A stretch of DNA of 64,000 nucleotides. Origin: Zoogloea sp044344315 (GTDB lineage Bacteria > Pseudomonadota > Gammaproteobacteria > Burkholderiales > Rhodocyclaceae). The translations under genes were made by a program, and so were the position numbers. Each line of letters begins with the position of its first letter. Position 1 is the stretch's first letter. Under the pieces are notes generated by a model. The model ran no database searches, was not told the DNA's origin, and saw only the letters and a list, made by a program, of their open reading frames with translations. Positions 1 through 8,353 of this stretch are shown here, one piece after another. Where the stretch lies: NCBI RefSeq assembly GCF_044344315.1, contig NZ_JBIJDC010000010.1:4312-68311 (forward strand). The letters run 5' to 3'.

Positions 1-2
1 TC

Positions 3-1214
3 CACTTCACCACCAGCTACGTCTTCGAGGACACTGAGCAGGCCGCAGCCCTGTTCAATCAGGAGCGGGCCGGGCACGTCTATTCGCGCATCTCCAACCC
101 CACCAATGCGGTCCTGGAAGAGCGCATTGCCGCCCTCGACGGTGGCGTGGGCGCCATCGCCTGCGCCAGCGGTCAGGCCGCCCTGATGCTGGCCATCACC
201 ACGCTGATGGGCAACGGCGGACACATCGTGGCCTCGCGCTCCCTCTACGGTGGCTCCCACAACCTGCTGGGCTATACCCTGCCCCGCTTCGGCATCCACA
301 CCACCTTCGTGCCGGCCGGTGACCACCAGGCGTGGCGTGACGCGATCCGCCCGGAGACCCGCCTGTTTTTCGGCGAATCCATCGGCAACCCCGGCCTCGA
401 GGTGCTCGACATTCCGGCCATCTCGGCCATTGCCCACGACGCTCGTGTGCCGCTGCTGGTGGATGCCACCCTGGCCACACCAGTCTTGCAATGCCCTCTC
501 GATCTCGGTGCCGATCTGGTCATGCACTCCGCCACCAAATACCTGGGAGGCCATGGCGTGGCCATCGGCGGTCTGCTGGTAGATGGCGGCAGCTTCGACT
601 GGGAAGGCTCCGGCGGCAACTTTCCGACCCTGACCGAGCCCTATGACGGCTTTCACGGCATGGACTTCGCCGAAGAGTCGCCGATCGCCGCCTTCCTGCT
701 GCGGGCGCGTCGCGAAGGCCTGCGCGATTTTGGCGCCTGCCTGTCGCCCATGAATGCCTTCCAGATCCTGCAGGGCATGGAAACCCTCGGACTGCGCATG
801 GAACGTCACGTGGCTAATGCACGCCAGCTGGTGGCCCATCTGGTCAGGCACCCGCTGGTCGAGTCGGTGTCCTGGCCCGAGCTCGACAGCCATCCCGACC
901 ACGCCCTGGCTGCCCGCCTGCTACCCAAGGGTTGCGGTGGCGTGTTCAGCTTCAGCCTCAAGGGCGGGCGCAAGGGCGGCACCGCCTTCATCGAAGGACT
1001 GCGCCTGTTCTCCCATCTGGCCAACGTGGGGGATGCCAAATCCCTGGCCATTCACCCGGCCAGCACCACCCACTTCCGCATGTCACCGGAGGCCCTGCGG
1101 GCGGCGGGCATCACGGAAGGCACGATCCGCCTGTCCGCCGGACTGGAAACCGCTGCCGATTTGATCGAAGACCTGGACCGTGGCCTTTACGCCGCCCAGA
1201 AAGCCACCGCCTGA
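3..1214 (+). CDS. metY: O-acetylhomoserine sulfhydrylase, 5' truncated by window edge
   Basis: This is the C-terminal part of a PLP enzyme of the Cys/Met metabolism family, which makes homocysteine from O-acetylhomoserine and sulfide in the cytoplasm. The reading frame is open from base 3, so the start lies outside the window. The PLP-lysine motif SATKYLGGHG is clear, with the Schiff-base Lys codon at 537-539. The ASGQAAL segment and the long C-terminal region favour the MetY (O-acetylhomoserine) branch over cystathionine gamma-synthase, although MetZ-type use of O-succinylhomoserine cannot be excluded. An alpha/beta hydrolase follows 11 bp downstream and is probably co-transcribed. Confidence 0.9.
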   Translation, partial: HFTTSYVFEDTEQAAALFNQERAGHVYSRISNPTNAVLEERIAALDGGVGAIACASGQAALMLAITTLMGNGGHIVASRSLYGGSHNLLGYTLPRFGIHTTFVPAGDHQAWRDAIRPETRLFFGESIGNPGLEVLDIPAISAIAHDARVPLLVDATLATPVLQCPLDLGADLVMHSATKYLGGHGVAIGGLLVDGGSFDWEGSGGNFPTLTEPYDGFHGMDFAEESPIAAFLLRARREGLRDFGACLSPMNAFQILQGMETLGLRMERHVANARQLVAHLVRHPLVESVSWPELDSHPDHALAARLLPKGCGGVFSFSLKGGRKGGTAFIEGLRLFSHLANVGDAKSLAIHPASTTHFRMSPEALRAAGITEGTIRLSAGLETAADLIEDLDRGLYAAQKATA

Positions 1215-1225
1215 GCCCCCAACCG

Positions 1226-2047
1226 ATGAAACACAGCCTTCCCATCTACCACTACACCGGTGGCCGCAAGACCGAAGCGGGCCGCCCCACGATCCTCTTC
1301 ATTCACGGTGCCGGACACGATCACAGCGTGTGGACGCTGCAGAGCCGTCACTTCGCCTCCCATGGCTGGAACGTGATCGCCCCCGACCTCCCCGGCCACG
1401 GCCGCTCTGCCGGCCCACAACTGGGCAGCATCGAAGCCCTGGCGGAGTGGACGGTGGACTTCGCAGCCGGACTTGGCCTCGGTGGGGTCGCCCTGGCCGG
1501 CCACAGCATGGGGTCACTCATTGCCCTGGAGGCCGCAGCCCGCGCTCCCGAGCGAATCAGCCACCTCATGCTTATCGGCTCGGTCTTCCCCATGCCAGTG
1601 GCTGCGCCCCTGCTGGACGCGACCCTCTCGAACCGGGACAAGGCCCACGCCATGATCAACCAGTGGTCCTATGCTCCCCGCGCCCAGCTCGGCGCAAGCA
1701 GCATTCCCGGCATCAACCTGACGGCGCTCAATGAACGACTTATGCAACGCCAGGCTGCCGGTGTACTGCACCGGGACATGGCCGCCTGCAATGCCTACAC
1801 CGGTGGATTCGACGCCGCCGCGCGGGTAGCCTGCCCCACACTGCTGCTGAGTGCCGCCCTTGATCGCATGACCCCGCCTAAGGCCACCGCGCCGCTGGCG
1901 GCTGCGTTTGCGGACACCACCACGGTTCGTAAAGCCATCATTCCCGACGCCGGTCACGCCATGATGTCGGAAGCACCCGGTGCCGTGCTCGACGCCCTAT
2001 GGAACTTTGTCGGTGCTTTCCCCTCTTCCGCTCAGGTGCCGCGATGA
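1226..2047 (+). CDS. alpha/beta hydrolase
   Basis: This is a 273-residue alpha/beta-hydrolase-fold protein with no signal peptide, so it is probably cytoplasmic. The oxyanion region HGAG is at about 27-30. The nucleophile elbow is GHSMG (Ser94), and the likely acid and base are Asp213 (ALDRMTP) and His244 (DAGHAMM). The ATG at 1226 is 11 bp after the metY stop. The longer open frame that begins inside metY is only an extension, because it would overlap that gene by almost 300 bp. The substrate is unknown. The position behind metY could suggest an acyl-homoserine or thioester link, but nothing in the sequence shows this. Confidence 0.85.
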   Translation: MKHSLPIYHYTGGRKTEAGRPTILFIHGAGHDHSVWTLQSRHFASHGWNVIAPDLPGHGRSAGPQLGSIEALAEWTVDFAAGLGLGGVALAGHSMGSLIALEAAARAPERISHLMLIGSVFPMPVAAPLLDATLSNRDKAHAMINQWSYAPRAQLGASSIPGINLTALNERLMQRQAAGVLHRDMAACNAYTGGFDAAARVACPTLLLSAALDRMTPPKATAPLAAAFADTTTVRKAIIPDAGHAMMSEAPGAVLDALWNFVGAFPSSAQVPR

Positions 2048-2102
2048 TCTGATCCTGCCCTGCCAGCCATCCCCATCCAAAAAACGATAACGGAGACAAA
2101 CC

Positions 2103-2897
2103 ATGGCTCAGCAACCCACCCCCGCAGACGAACAAGCCGGCGCCGGATTACCCTTCCCAACTATCCGCAACATTGGATTCGGCGCCCCCTTTCGCTGGAT
2201 CGCCCGCGGTTTCTCCGACCTCAAGGCCTGCCCGACAGCCAGCCTGTTCTACGGCTTCTGTTTTACTGCCATGGGCTTACTGGTCACCTTCGTGTTTGAA
2301 CACGCCTACCAGTACACCTCGGCAGTCACCACCGGCTTCCTGCTCCTGGCCCCGTTTTTTGCGATGGGCCTCTACGAACTGTCGCGCCGACGGGAGCTGG
2401 GGCAGGCATGCGCCCTGGTGCCAACGCTTACGGTGTGGCGCCGCAATGCCGGCAACATCGCGGTCTTTGCCGCCGTCCTGACCGTCATCTTCCTGATCTG
2501 GGCGCGCGCCTCGCTGGTCGTCTTCGCCATCTTCTACACCCGCGAGATGCCCAACCTCAGCGGTTTCCTGACCCAGGTCCTGAGTATGGAAAACCTGGAA
2601 TTCCTGCTGGTTTACTGCGGGGTCGGTTTCATCTTCGCGCTACTGGTCTTCGCCGTCAGCGTCGTCTCCATCCCGCTGATGCTGGACCGTAACCAGGATG
2701 CCGTCACCTCGATGCTGGCCAGCATCAGGGCGCTTGCCGAAAATCCGCTACCGCTGCTGGTGTGGGCCGCCCTGATCGTCGGTCTCACCCTGCTGGGCTT
2801 CATGAGCTTCCACATCGGTCTGGCTGTGCTCATGCCAGTGGTCGGGCACGCTACCTGGCACGCCTACCGGGATCTGGTCGAGCCCCTGAAAACCTAG
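2103..2897 (+). CDS. DUF2189-family integral membrane protein
   Basis: This 264-residue inner-membrane protein has about six hydrophobic segments, near 55-75, 78-98, 120-142, 165-195 and 217-250. It follows the pattern of the DUF2189 family of proteobacteria, with the conserved N-terminal arrangement of W-I-x-x-G-F-x-D-L-K followed by a long helix pair. The function of the family is not known. The start has a purine-rich ribosome site (cggagacaaacc) before ATG 2103. The gene ends convergently against the EamA gene, and their stop codons overlap within 2894-2897. Confidence 0.8.
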   Translation: MAQQPTPADEQAGAGLPFPTIRNIGFGAPFRWIARGFSDLKACPTASLFYGFCFTAMGLLVTFVFEHAYQYTSAVTTGFLLLAPFFAMGLYELSRRRELGQACALVPTLTVWRRNAGNIAVFAAVLTVIFLIWARASLVVFAIFYTREMPNLSGFLTQVLSMENLEFLLVYCGVGFIFALLVFAVSVVSIPLMLDRNQDAVTSMLASIRALAENPLPLLVWAALIVGLTLLGFMSFHIGLAVLMPVVGHATWHAYRDLVEPLKT

Positions 2898-3754
2898 GCC
2901 CGGCTGCGGGCCAGCGCTATCACCGCAGTCAACACGATCACACCCCCCGCGACCTGGATGAGCGTCACCGACTCATCCAGGAAAAGAGCGGCGAGAACAA
3001 AGGTCACCACCGGCTCCAGCGTCGACAGGGTTGCCGCATCGGAAGCCCCCAGGCGCTTCATGCCCGCAAAGAAGCCGACCATGGCCAGCACCGTGGACAC
3101 CAGCGCAATCGCCAGCACACTGCTCCAACCGGCGAGGGACGCGGGAAATCGCGGCGACTCCAGCACCACGCCCAGGCCAAAGACCACTGCCGCCGCCAGC
3201 ATCACCACCGTGGCCGCCCCGAGGGGCTCCTCTTCCCGCAGGACCCGGCTGCCTACGAGGATGTACACCGAGTAGATCAGCGCGGCCGCCACCCCCAGAG
3301 CGATTCCCAGGGCGCTTCCGCCCAGGCCGGACCCGATGGTGAGGCCGGTACCCAGCAGCGCCGCCAGCACCGCAGCGGCCCGCAAGGGGGTCATGCGCTC
3401 CCCCAGGAACATCACGCCAATGAGCGTGACGAGAAAGGGATAGAGATACAGCAGCAGAGCTACCAGACCGGCGGAGGCATGATTGAGGGCCAGGAAGAAA
3501 CACAGGGACTGGCCCACGTATCCCACGCCCCCCATCAGCACCAGTACCATCCGGTTGCGCCCATGGGGCCAGGAGCGCCGGGTCACCACCATCACTAGGG
3601 CCATCACCACGCCAGCGATCAGAAAGCGCAGGAAGAGCAGCGCCGACACCTCGACACCGTCCGCCAAGGCAAAGCGGGCGAAAATTGCCATGGCGCCAAA
3701 GGAAGCCGCTGACAGCGCCACCAGCCCAGCCCCCAACATGCGTGAATCCGCCAT
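2894..3754 (-). CDS. EamA-family (DMT) transporter
   Basis: This 286-residue inner-membrane protein of the drug/metabolite transporter superfamily has ten predicted transmembrane segments in two EamA repeats, about 6-135 and 148-282. Each repeat has the typical run of Gly/Ala-rich helices, and the second ends with the TLEPVVTFVLAALFLDE pattern. Members export amino acids or other small metabolites; no substrate can be assigned here. I chose ATG 3754 because GGAGG lies 6 bases upstream of it. The open frame continues further upstream, but that part runs antisense through the SIMPL gene and has no membrane character. Confidence 0.85.
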   Translation of the reverse strand: MADSRMLGAGLVALSAASFGAMAIFARFALADGVEVSALLFLRFLIAGVVMALVMVVTRRSWPHGRNRMVLVLMGGVGYVGQSLCFFLALNHASAGLVALLLYLYPFLVTLIGVMFLGERMTPLRAAAVLAALLGTGLTIGSGLGGSALGIALGVAAALIYSVYILVGSRVLREEEPLGAATVVMLAAAVVFGLGVVLESPRFPASLAGWSSVLAIALVSTVLAMVGFFAGMKRLGASDAATLSTLEPVVTFVLAALFLDESVTLIQVAGGVIVLTAVIALARSRA

Positions 3755-3925
3755 CACCAGCCTCCGGGCCCAAGCCCGCGCAAAAGGGGCCGATGCTGCC
3801 GTCCGCATCGCCGCGGGCCAACGCCAACTGTCTGCGTCACTTCCGGAGGCTTGCATCCCTTGCACGCTTGGCCAGAATGTCGGGGCCATGCTCCAATGCA
3901 CTCCTGCATTCTGAATGAGGCTTCC

Positions 3926-4639
3926 ATGACCCTTCGCCTGATCCGGCCCCTGGCGCTGCTCGCCGTCGGCTTCGCCCTTCCCCATGCCCAAGCCGCGGAC
4001 ACCCCCGCCACGCCGGCCCTGCCCACCGCTGACATCTCCGTTGAGAGCAGCCGCAGCGCGCCGAACGACCTGTTCCGCGCCCAGGTTTATGCCGAGGCCA
4101 CCGACGCCAACCCGGGCGAAGTGGCCCGCAAGGTGAATACCATCGTGACCCAGGCCATCCAGACTGCCCGAGGCGTACCCGCAGTCAAGGTCCGCTCGGC
4201 GGGCAATTCGACCTACCCGGTCTATGGCAAGACCGGTCGCAGCATCGAGGCTTGGCGCATGCGCTCCACCCTGGCCCTTGAAAGCAGTGACGCCGCAGCC
4301 CTGTCGGAACTCCTCGGCAAGCTGCAGCAAAGCATGGCGGTGGCGGGGCTGAGTGCCGCCCCCTCGCCCGACACCTGGAAGAAGATCGAGGACGAAGCCA
4401 TTGCCGACGCCCTCGGCGCCTTTGAAGGGCGTGCCCGCCTGGTTGCCGGCAGCCTGAAGAAGAAGTGGAAGATCAAACACCTGAGCATCAACACCGGCGG
4501 CATGCAACCCAAACAGGCGATGCCATACATGCGCGCCTCTGCCATGATGGCCGAAGCCGCCCCCCCACCGGCCCCCATCGAGGCCGGCGACAGCCCGGTG
4601 ACAGTCAATGTCAGCGGTCAGATCGAGCTGCTTGAATGA
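3926..4639 (+). CDS. SIMPL-domain (DUF541) periplasmic protein
   Basis: This 237-residue protein carries a signal peptide (about 1-24, cleavage after ALPHAQA) and a DUF541/SIMPL domain. The domain is shown by the DLFRAQVYAEATD strand, the helix with VARKVN, the paired YPVYGKTGRSIEAW segment and the closing VNVSGQIEL strand. Relatives such as E. coli YggE are periplasmic proteins linked to oxidative-stress tolerance, with unclear biochemistry. The ATG at 3926 follows ATGAGG with suitable spacing. An upstream in-frame ATG at 3851 would hide the signal peptide. The stop overlaps the dtd start (ATGA at 4636), which indicates translational coupling. Confidence 0.82.
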   Translation: MTLRLIRPLALLAVGFALPHAQAADTPATPALPTADISVESSRSAPNDLFRAQVYAEATDANPGEVARKVNTIVTQAIQTARGVPAVKVRSAGNSTYPVYGKTGRSIEAWRMRSTLALESSDAAALSELLGKLQQSMAVAGLSAAPSPDTWKKIEDEAIADALGAFEGRARLVAGSLKKKWKIKHLSINTGGMQPKQAMPYMRASAMMAEAAPPPAPIEAGDSPVTVNVSGQIELLE

Positions 4640-5073
4640 TCGCCCTGATCCAGCGCGTGCTCGAAGCCCGCGTCAGTGTGGCCGGGCAGACTGTGGGGGA
4701 GATCGGCCCGGGCCTGCTGGCCCTGGTGGCAGTGGAAAAGGCTGACCAATCGGCCAACGCAGCGCGCATGGTGGAACGCCTCCTGGGTTATCGGGTGTTC
4801 TCGGACGACGCGGGGAAGATGAACCGCTCCCTCACCGATACCGGGGGCGGGCTGCTGCTCGTATCCCAGTTCACCCTCGCAGCCGATACGGCCAAGGGCA
4901 CCCGCCCGAGCTTCACGCCCGCGGCCGCCCCGGCCGACGCCGAGCGCCTCTTCAACGAGCTCGTCACCCTCGCCCGCCAGCGCCACCCCGTGGTGGCCAC
5001 CGGCGAGTTCGGTGCCGCGATGACGGTTTCACTGGTAAATCATGGCCCGGTCACCCTTCGGCTCACGGCCTGA
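4636..5073 (+). CDS. dtd: D-aminoacyl-tRNA deacylase
   Basis: This 145-residue enzyme hydrolyses D-aminoacyl-tRNA (D-Tyr-tRNA and, in the family, Gly-tRNA-Ala) as a quality control step of translation. The two active-site signatures are present: SQFTL at 77-81, followed by the KGTRPSF strand (88-93), and the cis Gly-Pro motif in NHGPVT at 135-140. The length is exactly that of the bacterial family. The gene overlaps the SIMPL gene by 4 bp, and its own 3' end overlaps the next lipoprotein gene by 32 bp, so the three genes form one coupled unit. Confidence 0.95.
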   Translation: MIALIQRVLEARVSVAGQTVGEIGPGLLALVAVEKADQSANAARMVERLLGYRVFSDDAGKMNRSLTDTGGGLLLVSQFTLAADTAKGTRPSFTPAAAPADAERLFNELVTLARQRHPVVATGEFGAAMTVSLVNHGPVTLRLTA

Positions 5074-5584
5074 GCGCTGGGCTGCCGTGGTGCTGGTGGC
5101 GGTCCTGGCCGGCTGCAGCCAGACACCCCCGCGCCCAAGCGGGCCACCCACCGTCCGTACGGTGCCACCGGCAGGCGGCTGGTTCGCCCTGCCGAGCCAC
5201 GACCACGCCCAGGAGGTCGTGCTCTATGCACTCGGACTGCTCGACACGGGTTACCGCTTCGGCGGCAAGAACCCGGAGGCCGGGCTGGACTGCAGCGGCA
5301 TGGTGAGCTACATCGTCGAGCAGGTCAGCGGCCGCAAGCTGCCCTACAACGCGGCCGGTATCGCCGAGCGCACCCGCCCCGTAGCCACCCAGGCACTCCG
5401 CCCCGGCGATCTGGTGTTCTTCAACACCCTGGGCCGGGCCTATTCGCACATGGGCATCTACATGGGAGACGGCAAGTTCATCCATGCCCCCAGCAGCAAG
5501 GGCAAGGTGCGGGTAGACCGCCTGGACAGCCGCTATTTCTCCGAGCGCTTCGAGGGCGCCCGGACGCTGTTGCCGGACGGATGA
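5042..5584 (+). CDS. NlpC/P60 (C40) family lipoprotein peptidase
   Basis: This 180-residue lipoprotein has a lipobox LAGC with Cys25 and an NlpC/P60 domain over about 55-178. The catalytic triad is visible: Cys84 in LDCSG, His136 in SHMGIYMGDG and His148 in FIHAPS. The family cleaves gamma-D-glutamyl-diaminopimelate or related bonds in peptidoglycan stem peptides, and the lipoprotein form is anchored in the envelope facing the periplasm. The ATG at 5042 lies inside the end of dtd and has only a weak ribosome site, so reinitiation from dtd translation is likely. A 9-bp hairpin overlaps the stop. Confidence 0.88.
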   Translation: MARSPFGSRPERWAAVVLVAVLAGCSQTPPRPSGPPTVRTVPPAGGWFALPSHDHAQEVVLYALGLLDTGYRFGGKNPEAGLDCSGMVSYIVEQVSGRKLPYNAAGIAERTRPVATQALRPGDLVFFNTLGRAYSHMGIYMGDGKFIHAPSSKGKVRVDRLDSRYFSERFEGARTLLPDG

Positions 5585-5598
5585 ACCCCTCCGGCAAC
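5569..5598. terminator. hairpin between convergent NlpC/P60 gene and hemB
   Basis: Perfect 9-bp inverted repeat, GTTGCCGGA (5569-5577) and TCCGGCAAC (5590-5598), with a 12-base loop. It covers the NlpC stop codon and lies just before the hemB stop on the other strand. There is no T-run, so an intrinsic terminator is uncertain. Confidence 0.35.
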
Positions 5599-5603
5599 AG
5601 GGA

Positions 5604-6614
5604 TCAGGCCTCTTCCTTCAGCCAGCGGGCTGCATCCAACGCGTAGTAGGTCAGGATGCCGTCTGCCCCGGCCCGCTTGAAGGCCACCAGCGACTCCAGC
5701 ACGCAGGCCTGCTCGTTCAGCCAGCCGTTGGCCGCGGCGGCCTTCAGCATCGCGTACTCGCCACTCACCTGGTACACATACGTGGGCACCTGGAGCTCGC
5801 TCTTCACCCGACGAACGATGTCCAGGTAAGGCATGCCGGGTTTGACCATGAACATGTCCGCCCCTTCCGAGATGTCCAGGGCCACTTCACGAATAGCCTC
5901 GTTGGAATTGGCCGGGTCCATCTGGTAGGTGTACTTGTTGCCCTTGCCCAGATTACCGGCCGAACCCACCGCATCCCGGAACGGTCCGTAGAAGCTCGAT
6001 GCATACTTGGCCGAGTAGGCCAGGATGCGCGTATGGATCTGCCGGGCCTGGTCGAGTTCGGCACGGATGCGCGCCACGCGGCCATCCATCATGTCGGACG
6101 GCGCCACCACGTCGGCACCGGCCTGGGCGTGGCACAGGGCCTGTCTGGCCAGCACCTCCAGGGTTTCGTCGTTAAGCACGTAACCCGTATCGTCGATCAG
6201 CCCGTCCTGCCCATGGCTGGTGTAGGGGTCGAGCGCCACATCGGTGATCACCCCGAGCTCGGGGAAGCGCGACTTGAGGGCCTGAACCACGCGGGGGACC
6301 AGGCCGTCGGGGTTGAAGGCCTCTTCGGCTCCCAGGGACTTCTTGTCGCCCTCCACCACCGGAAACAGGGCCAGGGCTGGCACCCCCAGGGAGACAGCCT
6401 CTTCGGCCACCTGCAGCAGGCGATCCAGGGACATGCGGCTCACCCCGGGCATGGACGGCACGGGTTGGACGATCTGCTCGCCCTCGAGCACGAACACCGG
6501 GTAGATCAGGTCATCCGCCGACAGACGATGCTCGCGCATCAGGCGGCGGGAAAAATCATCGCGACGCATGCGGCGCATGCGGCTTGCGGGAAAGGCAGAC
6601 TGGACTGGACTCAT
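5604..6614 (-). CDS. hemB: delta-aminolevulinic acid dehydratase (porphobilinogen synthase)
   Basis: This 336-residue enzyme condenses two 5-aminolevulinate molecules to porphobilinogen in tetrapyrrole synthesis. The two Schiff-base lysines are seen at Lys203 (SAKYASSFYGPFRDA) and Lys258 (MVKPGMPYLD). The metal loop reads DVALDPYTSHGQDG at about 126-138 and lacks the three cysteines of zinc-dependent HemB, so this is the magnesium-type enzyme common in Proteobacteria such as Pseudomonas. Length and N terminus match the family. It is transcribed as a single gene, convergent with the NlpC/P60 gene. No regulatory site was recognised upstream. Confidence 0.96.
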   Translation of the reverse strand: MSPVQSAFPASRMRRMRRDDFSRRLMREHRLSADDLIYPVFVLEGEQIVQPVPSMPGVSRMSLDRLLQVAEEAVSLGVPALALFPVVEGDKKSLGAEEAFNPDGLVPRVVQALKSRFPELGVITDVALDPYTSHGQDGLIDDTGYVLNDETLEVLARQALCHAQAGADVVAPSDMMDGRVARIRAELDQARQIHTRILAYSAKYASSFYGPFRDAVGSAGNLGKGNKYTYQMDPANSNEAIREVALDISEGADMFMVKPGMPYLDIVRRVKSELQVPTYVYQVSGEYAMLKAAAANGWLNEQACVLESLVAFKRAGADGILTYYALDAARWLKEEA

Positions 6615-6756
6615 GAGGATCTCGTGTACTTACATCTGGAAACGAAATGGGGCAGGAACTTTCTTCCCCCACACATGCACAAAGCAGCAGATGGTGCTGA
6701 ACCGTCTCCCGCTATACCTCCCTGAGCGGGGCCTTGAGCAAGCAAGGCGCTTTTGA

Positions 6757-6784
6757 CCCCCGGCTCCCCTTGCCGGGGGTTTTT
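6757..6784 (+). terminator. intrinsic terminator with no assigned upstream gene
   Basis: Stem CCCCCGGC (6757-6764), 7-base loop, stem GCCGGGGG (6772-6779), then TTTTTCTTTT. The T-run fits only plus-strand transcription. The nearest annotated gene upstream, hemB, is on the other strand, so the transcript it ends is unknown. Confidence 0.7.
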
Positions 6785-6879
6785 CTTTTCTGGCATCCCG
6801 CATCAGGCTTTCGGCTCGGCACAACTGAAGTCAGGATTCTATGCCCAAGCGCCCCTCCGGAACTTGATCCCTGAAAACA

Positions 6880-6905
6880 CAAAACCACTCCATGGAGTGG
6901 TTTTG
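6880..6905. terminator. 26-bp perfect palindrome, probable bidirectional terminator
   Basis: Two 13-base arms meet at CATG with no mismatch. The arms start CAAAACCACTC and the hairpin ends in GGTTTTG; A-rich and T-rich flanks on both sides make it read as an intrinsic terminator in either direction. On the minus strand it follows the small open frame 6944-7075. Confidence 0.6.
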
Positions 6906-6943
6906 CCTGACATCGACCCCCGCCGCAGGGGATTTCACCGCCC

Positions 6944-7075
6944 TCAGTGCGGCTCACGCTGTGATGTACCTGCCGGCGTCTCTCCGCCGTCCGGCGGTGT
7001 CCGTACAAGAAAATGCACCGCACAGGAGTCCATGACACCTGCCCAATAATCCAGCCACCATGCAAACGGGCCCAT
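6944..7075 (-). CDS. possible small protein (43 residues), unrecognised
   Basis: This short open frame begins at ATG 7075 with a strong purine run (GGAAGGGAAGGCG) just upstream, and ends 39 bp before the palindromic terminator at 6880-6905. The product starts MGPFAWWLDYWAG and has an aromatic, amphipathic N-terminal half followed by a polar tail. No family was recognised. Ribosome site, frame and terminator line up as a gene, but the coding evidence is weak and conservation in relatives would be needed to accept it. Confidence 0.25.
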   Translation of the reverse strand: MGPFAWWLDYWAGVMDSCAVHFLVRTPPDGGETPAGTSQREPH

Positions 7076-7301
7076 CGCCTTCCCTTCCATTACAAGATCA
7101 AGCTGCCGGGTGACCGGAAGGCCACTCACGGAGGAGCAGGCAACTTGAAATGTTGATTTCCTGGAGACAGCTTGCACCCGGGCGGCAGGCGTAAGCGAGA
7201 ACTAATGCTCACTACCCGTCAAATACCCATCATGCAGGGCACTGGCCGTGATAAAGCGCCTGCCGATAAAAGCGGGCTGGCCGGCACTGTCCTTGCTGAG
7301 G

Positions 7302-7922
7302 TCAGAGCACTTGTCTGTTTTTGGCATCATCCAGACATCGGCCCAACTGCCCCTTTGGAACACTCTGAATCCTGCGCAGGAGCGCATGGGACACATCGAG
7401 AACCCGGTAGCGGCCGCGCAGTTCGTCCTCAAGCCTGAGCAGCAGGCTGGCGGCCATTTCGGCATCGGCCAGCGCCCGGTGATAGCGACCGACCACAGGC
7501 AACCCGGCAAAATCGATCAGCACACCCAGCTTGTGACTGGGAGCCTGGGGAAAGACCCTTCTTGCCACCAGCATCGAGCAGGCAAACTCCTGATGTCGGC
7601 GACGGCCAATGCGAGCCAACTCCGCATCCCAGAAGCGGCTGTCGAATGAAGCATTATGGGCAACCAGCGGATAGTTGCCGACAAAATCGGCAACCTGCCC
7701 CATCACCGCATCCGCCGCGGGTGCGTCACGCACCATGGCATCGGAAATGCCCGTAAGCGCCTCAATGTGCGAGGGAATGCGCACGCCGGCGTTCATCAGG
7801 CTCTGGTAACGATCCACCACCTTGCCATCCTGCAGGATGACGGCAGCGATCTCGGTGGCACGGTCACCATGTGCCGGAGACAAACCGGTTGTTTCGAAGT
7901 CGATGACAGCGACAGGCTCCAT
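7302..7922 (-). CDS. DnaQ-like 3'-5' exonuclease (DEDDh)
   Basis: This 206-residue exonuclease has the domain fold of DNA polymerase III epsilon. Exo I is DFETTG with Asp8 and Glu10, Exo II is HNASFDSRF with Asp94, and Exo III is HRALADAE with His148 and Asp153, so all four metal ligands and the general base are present. It has no clamp-binding C-terminal region like DnaQ, so a repair or RNA-turnover role is more likely than replicative proofreading. ATG 7922 has AAGGA upstream. Upstream of it lie the tRNA terminator and the left end of the integrated element. Confidence 0.85.
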   Translation of the reverse strand: MEPVAVIDFETTGLSPAHGDRATEIAAVILQDGKVVDRYQSLMNAGVRIPSHIEALTGISDAMVRDAPAADAVMGQVADFVGNYPLVAHNASFDSRFWDAELARIGRRRHQEFACSMLVARRVFPQAPSHKLGVLIDFAGLPVVGRYHRALADAEMAASLLLRLEDELRGRYRVLDVSHALLRRIQSVPKGQLGRCLDDAKNRQVL

Positions 7923-8065
7923 GGCGTTTTCCTTCTGCACAACACAAGATCGTATGATCGACGAGCCTGCAAAGGCAGGCAGGTTACGAAACGCCAGTCT
8001 CTGAAGTAGCGACGAAGCACCCGAACGATATAGCCGTCGAGTGCGTGTCAGCCGAGCGGCTGATA

Positions 8066-8107
8066 CAAAACAAAAGGCCCAGTCCGAAGACTGGGCCTTT
8101 TGTTTGT
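8066..8107 (-). terminator. original terminator of the tRNA-Pro gene, now separated from it
   Basis: A 14-bp stem (AAAAGGCCCAGT at its core) with loop CCGAAG and T-rich flanks on both strands. It lies 6 bp beyond the displaced 3' end of tRNA-Pro. Before integration it would have directly followed the tRNA gene. Its loop is the same as that of the terminator carried by the element at 16676-16711. Confidence 0.75.
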
Positions 8108-8113
8108 TTCTTT

Positions 8114-8158
8114 TGGTCGGGGCGGCGGGATTCGAACTCGCTACCCCTTGCACCCCAT
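8114..8158 (-). repeat. attachment-site repeat: displaced 3' end of tRNA-Pro
   Basis: These 45 bases match 16721-16765, the 3' half of the intact tRNA-Pro gene from CCA to the anticodon loop, with one difference (T at 8142, G at 16749). The similarity stops abruptly at both edges. This is the remnant left when an element integrates into the 3' end of a tRNA gene and supplies its own copy of that end. Confidence 0.9.
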
Positions 8159-8287
8159 AAAGGTGAAAGCCTGTCTTGGCAGATCCAACGGCGAGTCTGA
8201 AAGACACCATAAGACTCTGTTTTGTATGATAATTAGCCCTTTACCTGTCTCATCCCGTCCCATACAATACAACCTGATCCACAGATT

Positions 8288-8314
8288 TTGTGGGGGGAAA
8301 TGTGGGGGGAATTT
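8288..8314 (+). repeat. 27-bp direct repeat, left copy (candidate integrase arm sites)
   Basis: Identical over 27 bp to 16631-16657. Each copy contains the unit TGTGGGGGGAA twice in tandem. The copies lie on opposite sides of the attachment core: 130 bp inside the left core and 64 bp inside the right core. An inverted half-copy (AATTCCCCCC, 8328-8337) follows this one. This is the expected layout for arm-type binding sites of a tyrosine integrase. Confidence 0.65.
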
Positions 8315-8353
8315 TTAGCCTCTTCGAATTCCCCCCTGCACAGGGAAACGGAA

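Larger units (their letters stand above)
6615..7301. other. gene-poor region between hemB and the exonuclease gene
   Basis: These 690 bases contain no convincing conserved gene. They hold a plus-strand intrinsic terminator (6757-6784), a 26-bp perfect palindrome (6880-6905), a small minus-strand open frame (6944-7075) and several GC-rich inverted repeats such as CCGCCGTCCGGCGG near 6984-6997. A 47-codon plus-strand open frame (6614-6756) stops immediately before the plus-strand terminator, but it has no recognisable product. A small RNA or small protein transcribed from either strand is possible. No known riboswitch or 6S/4.5S/RNase P signature was seen. Confidence 0.5.

Noticed and set aside
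8222..8267. TTGTATG / CATACAA inverted repeat between attL and the integrase gene
   Set aside because: Only 7 bp arms with a 32-base spacer; could be chance in AT-richer DNA, though an excisionase site is possible.
8288..8353. TTG 8288 as integrase start
   Set aside because: It lies in the 27-bp repeat and would add 22 residues unlike the family. ATG 8354 has a better ribosome site and gives the usual N terminus.
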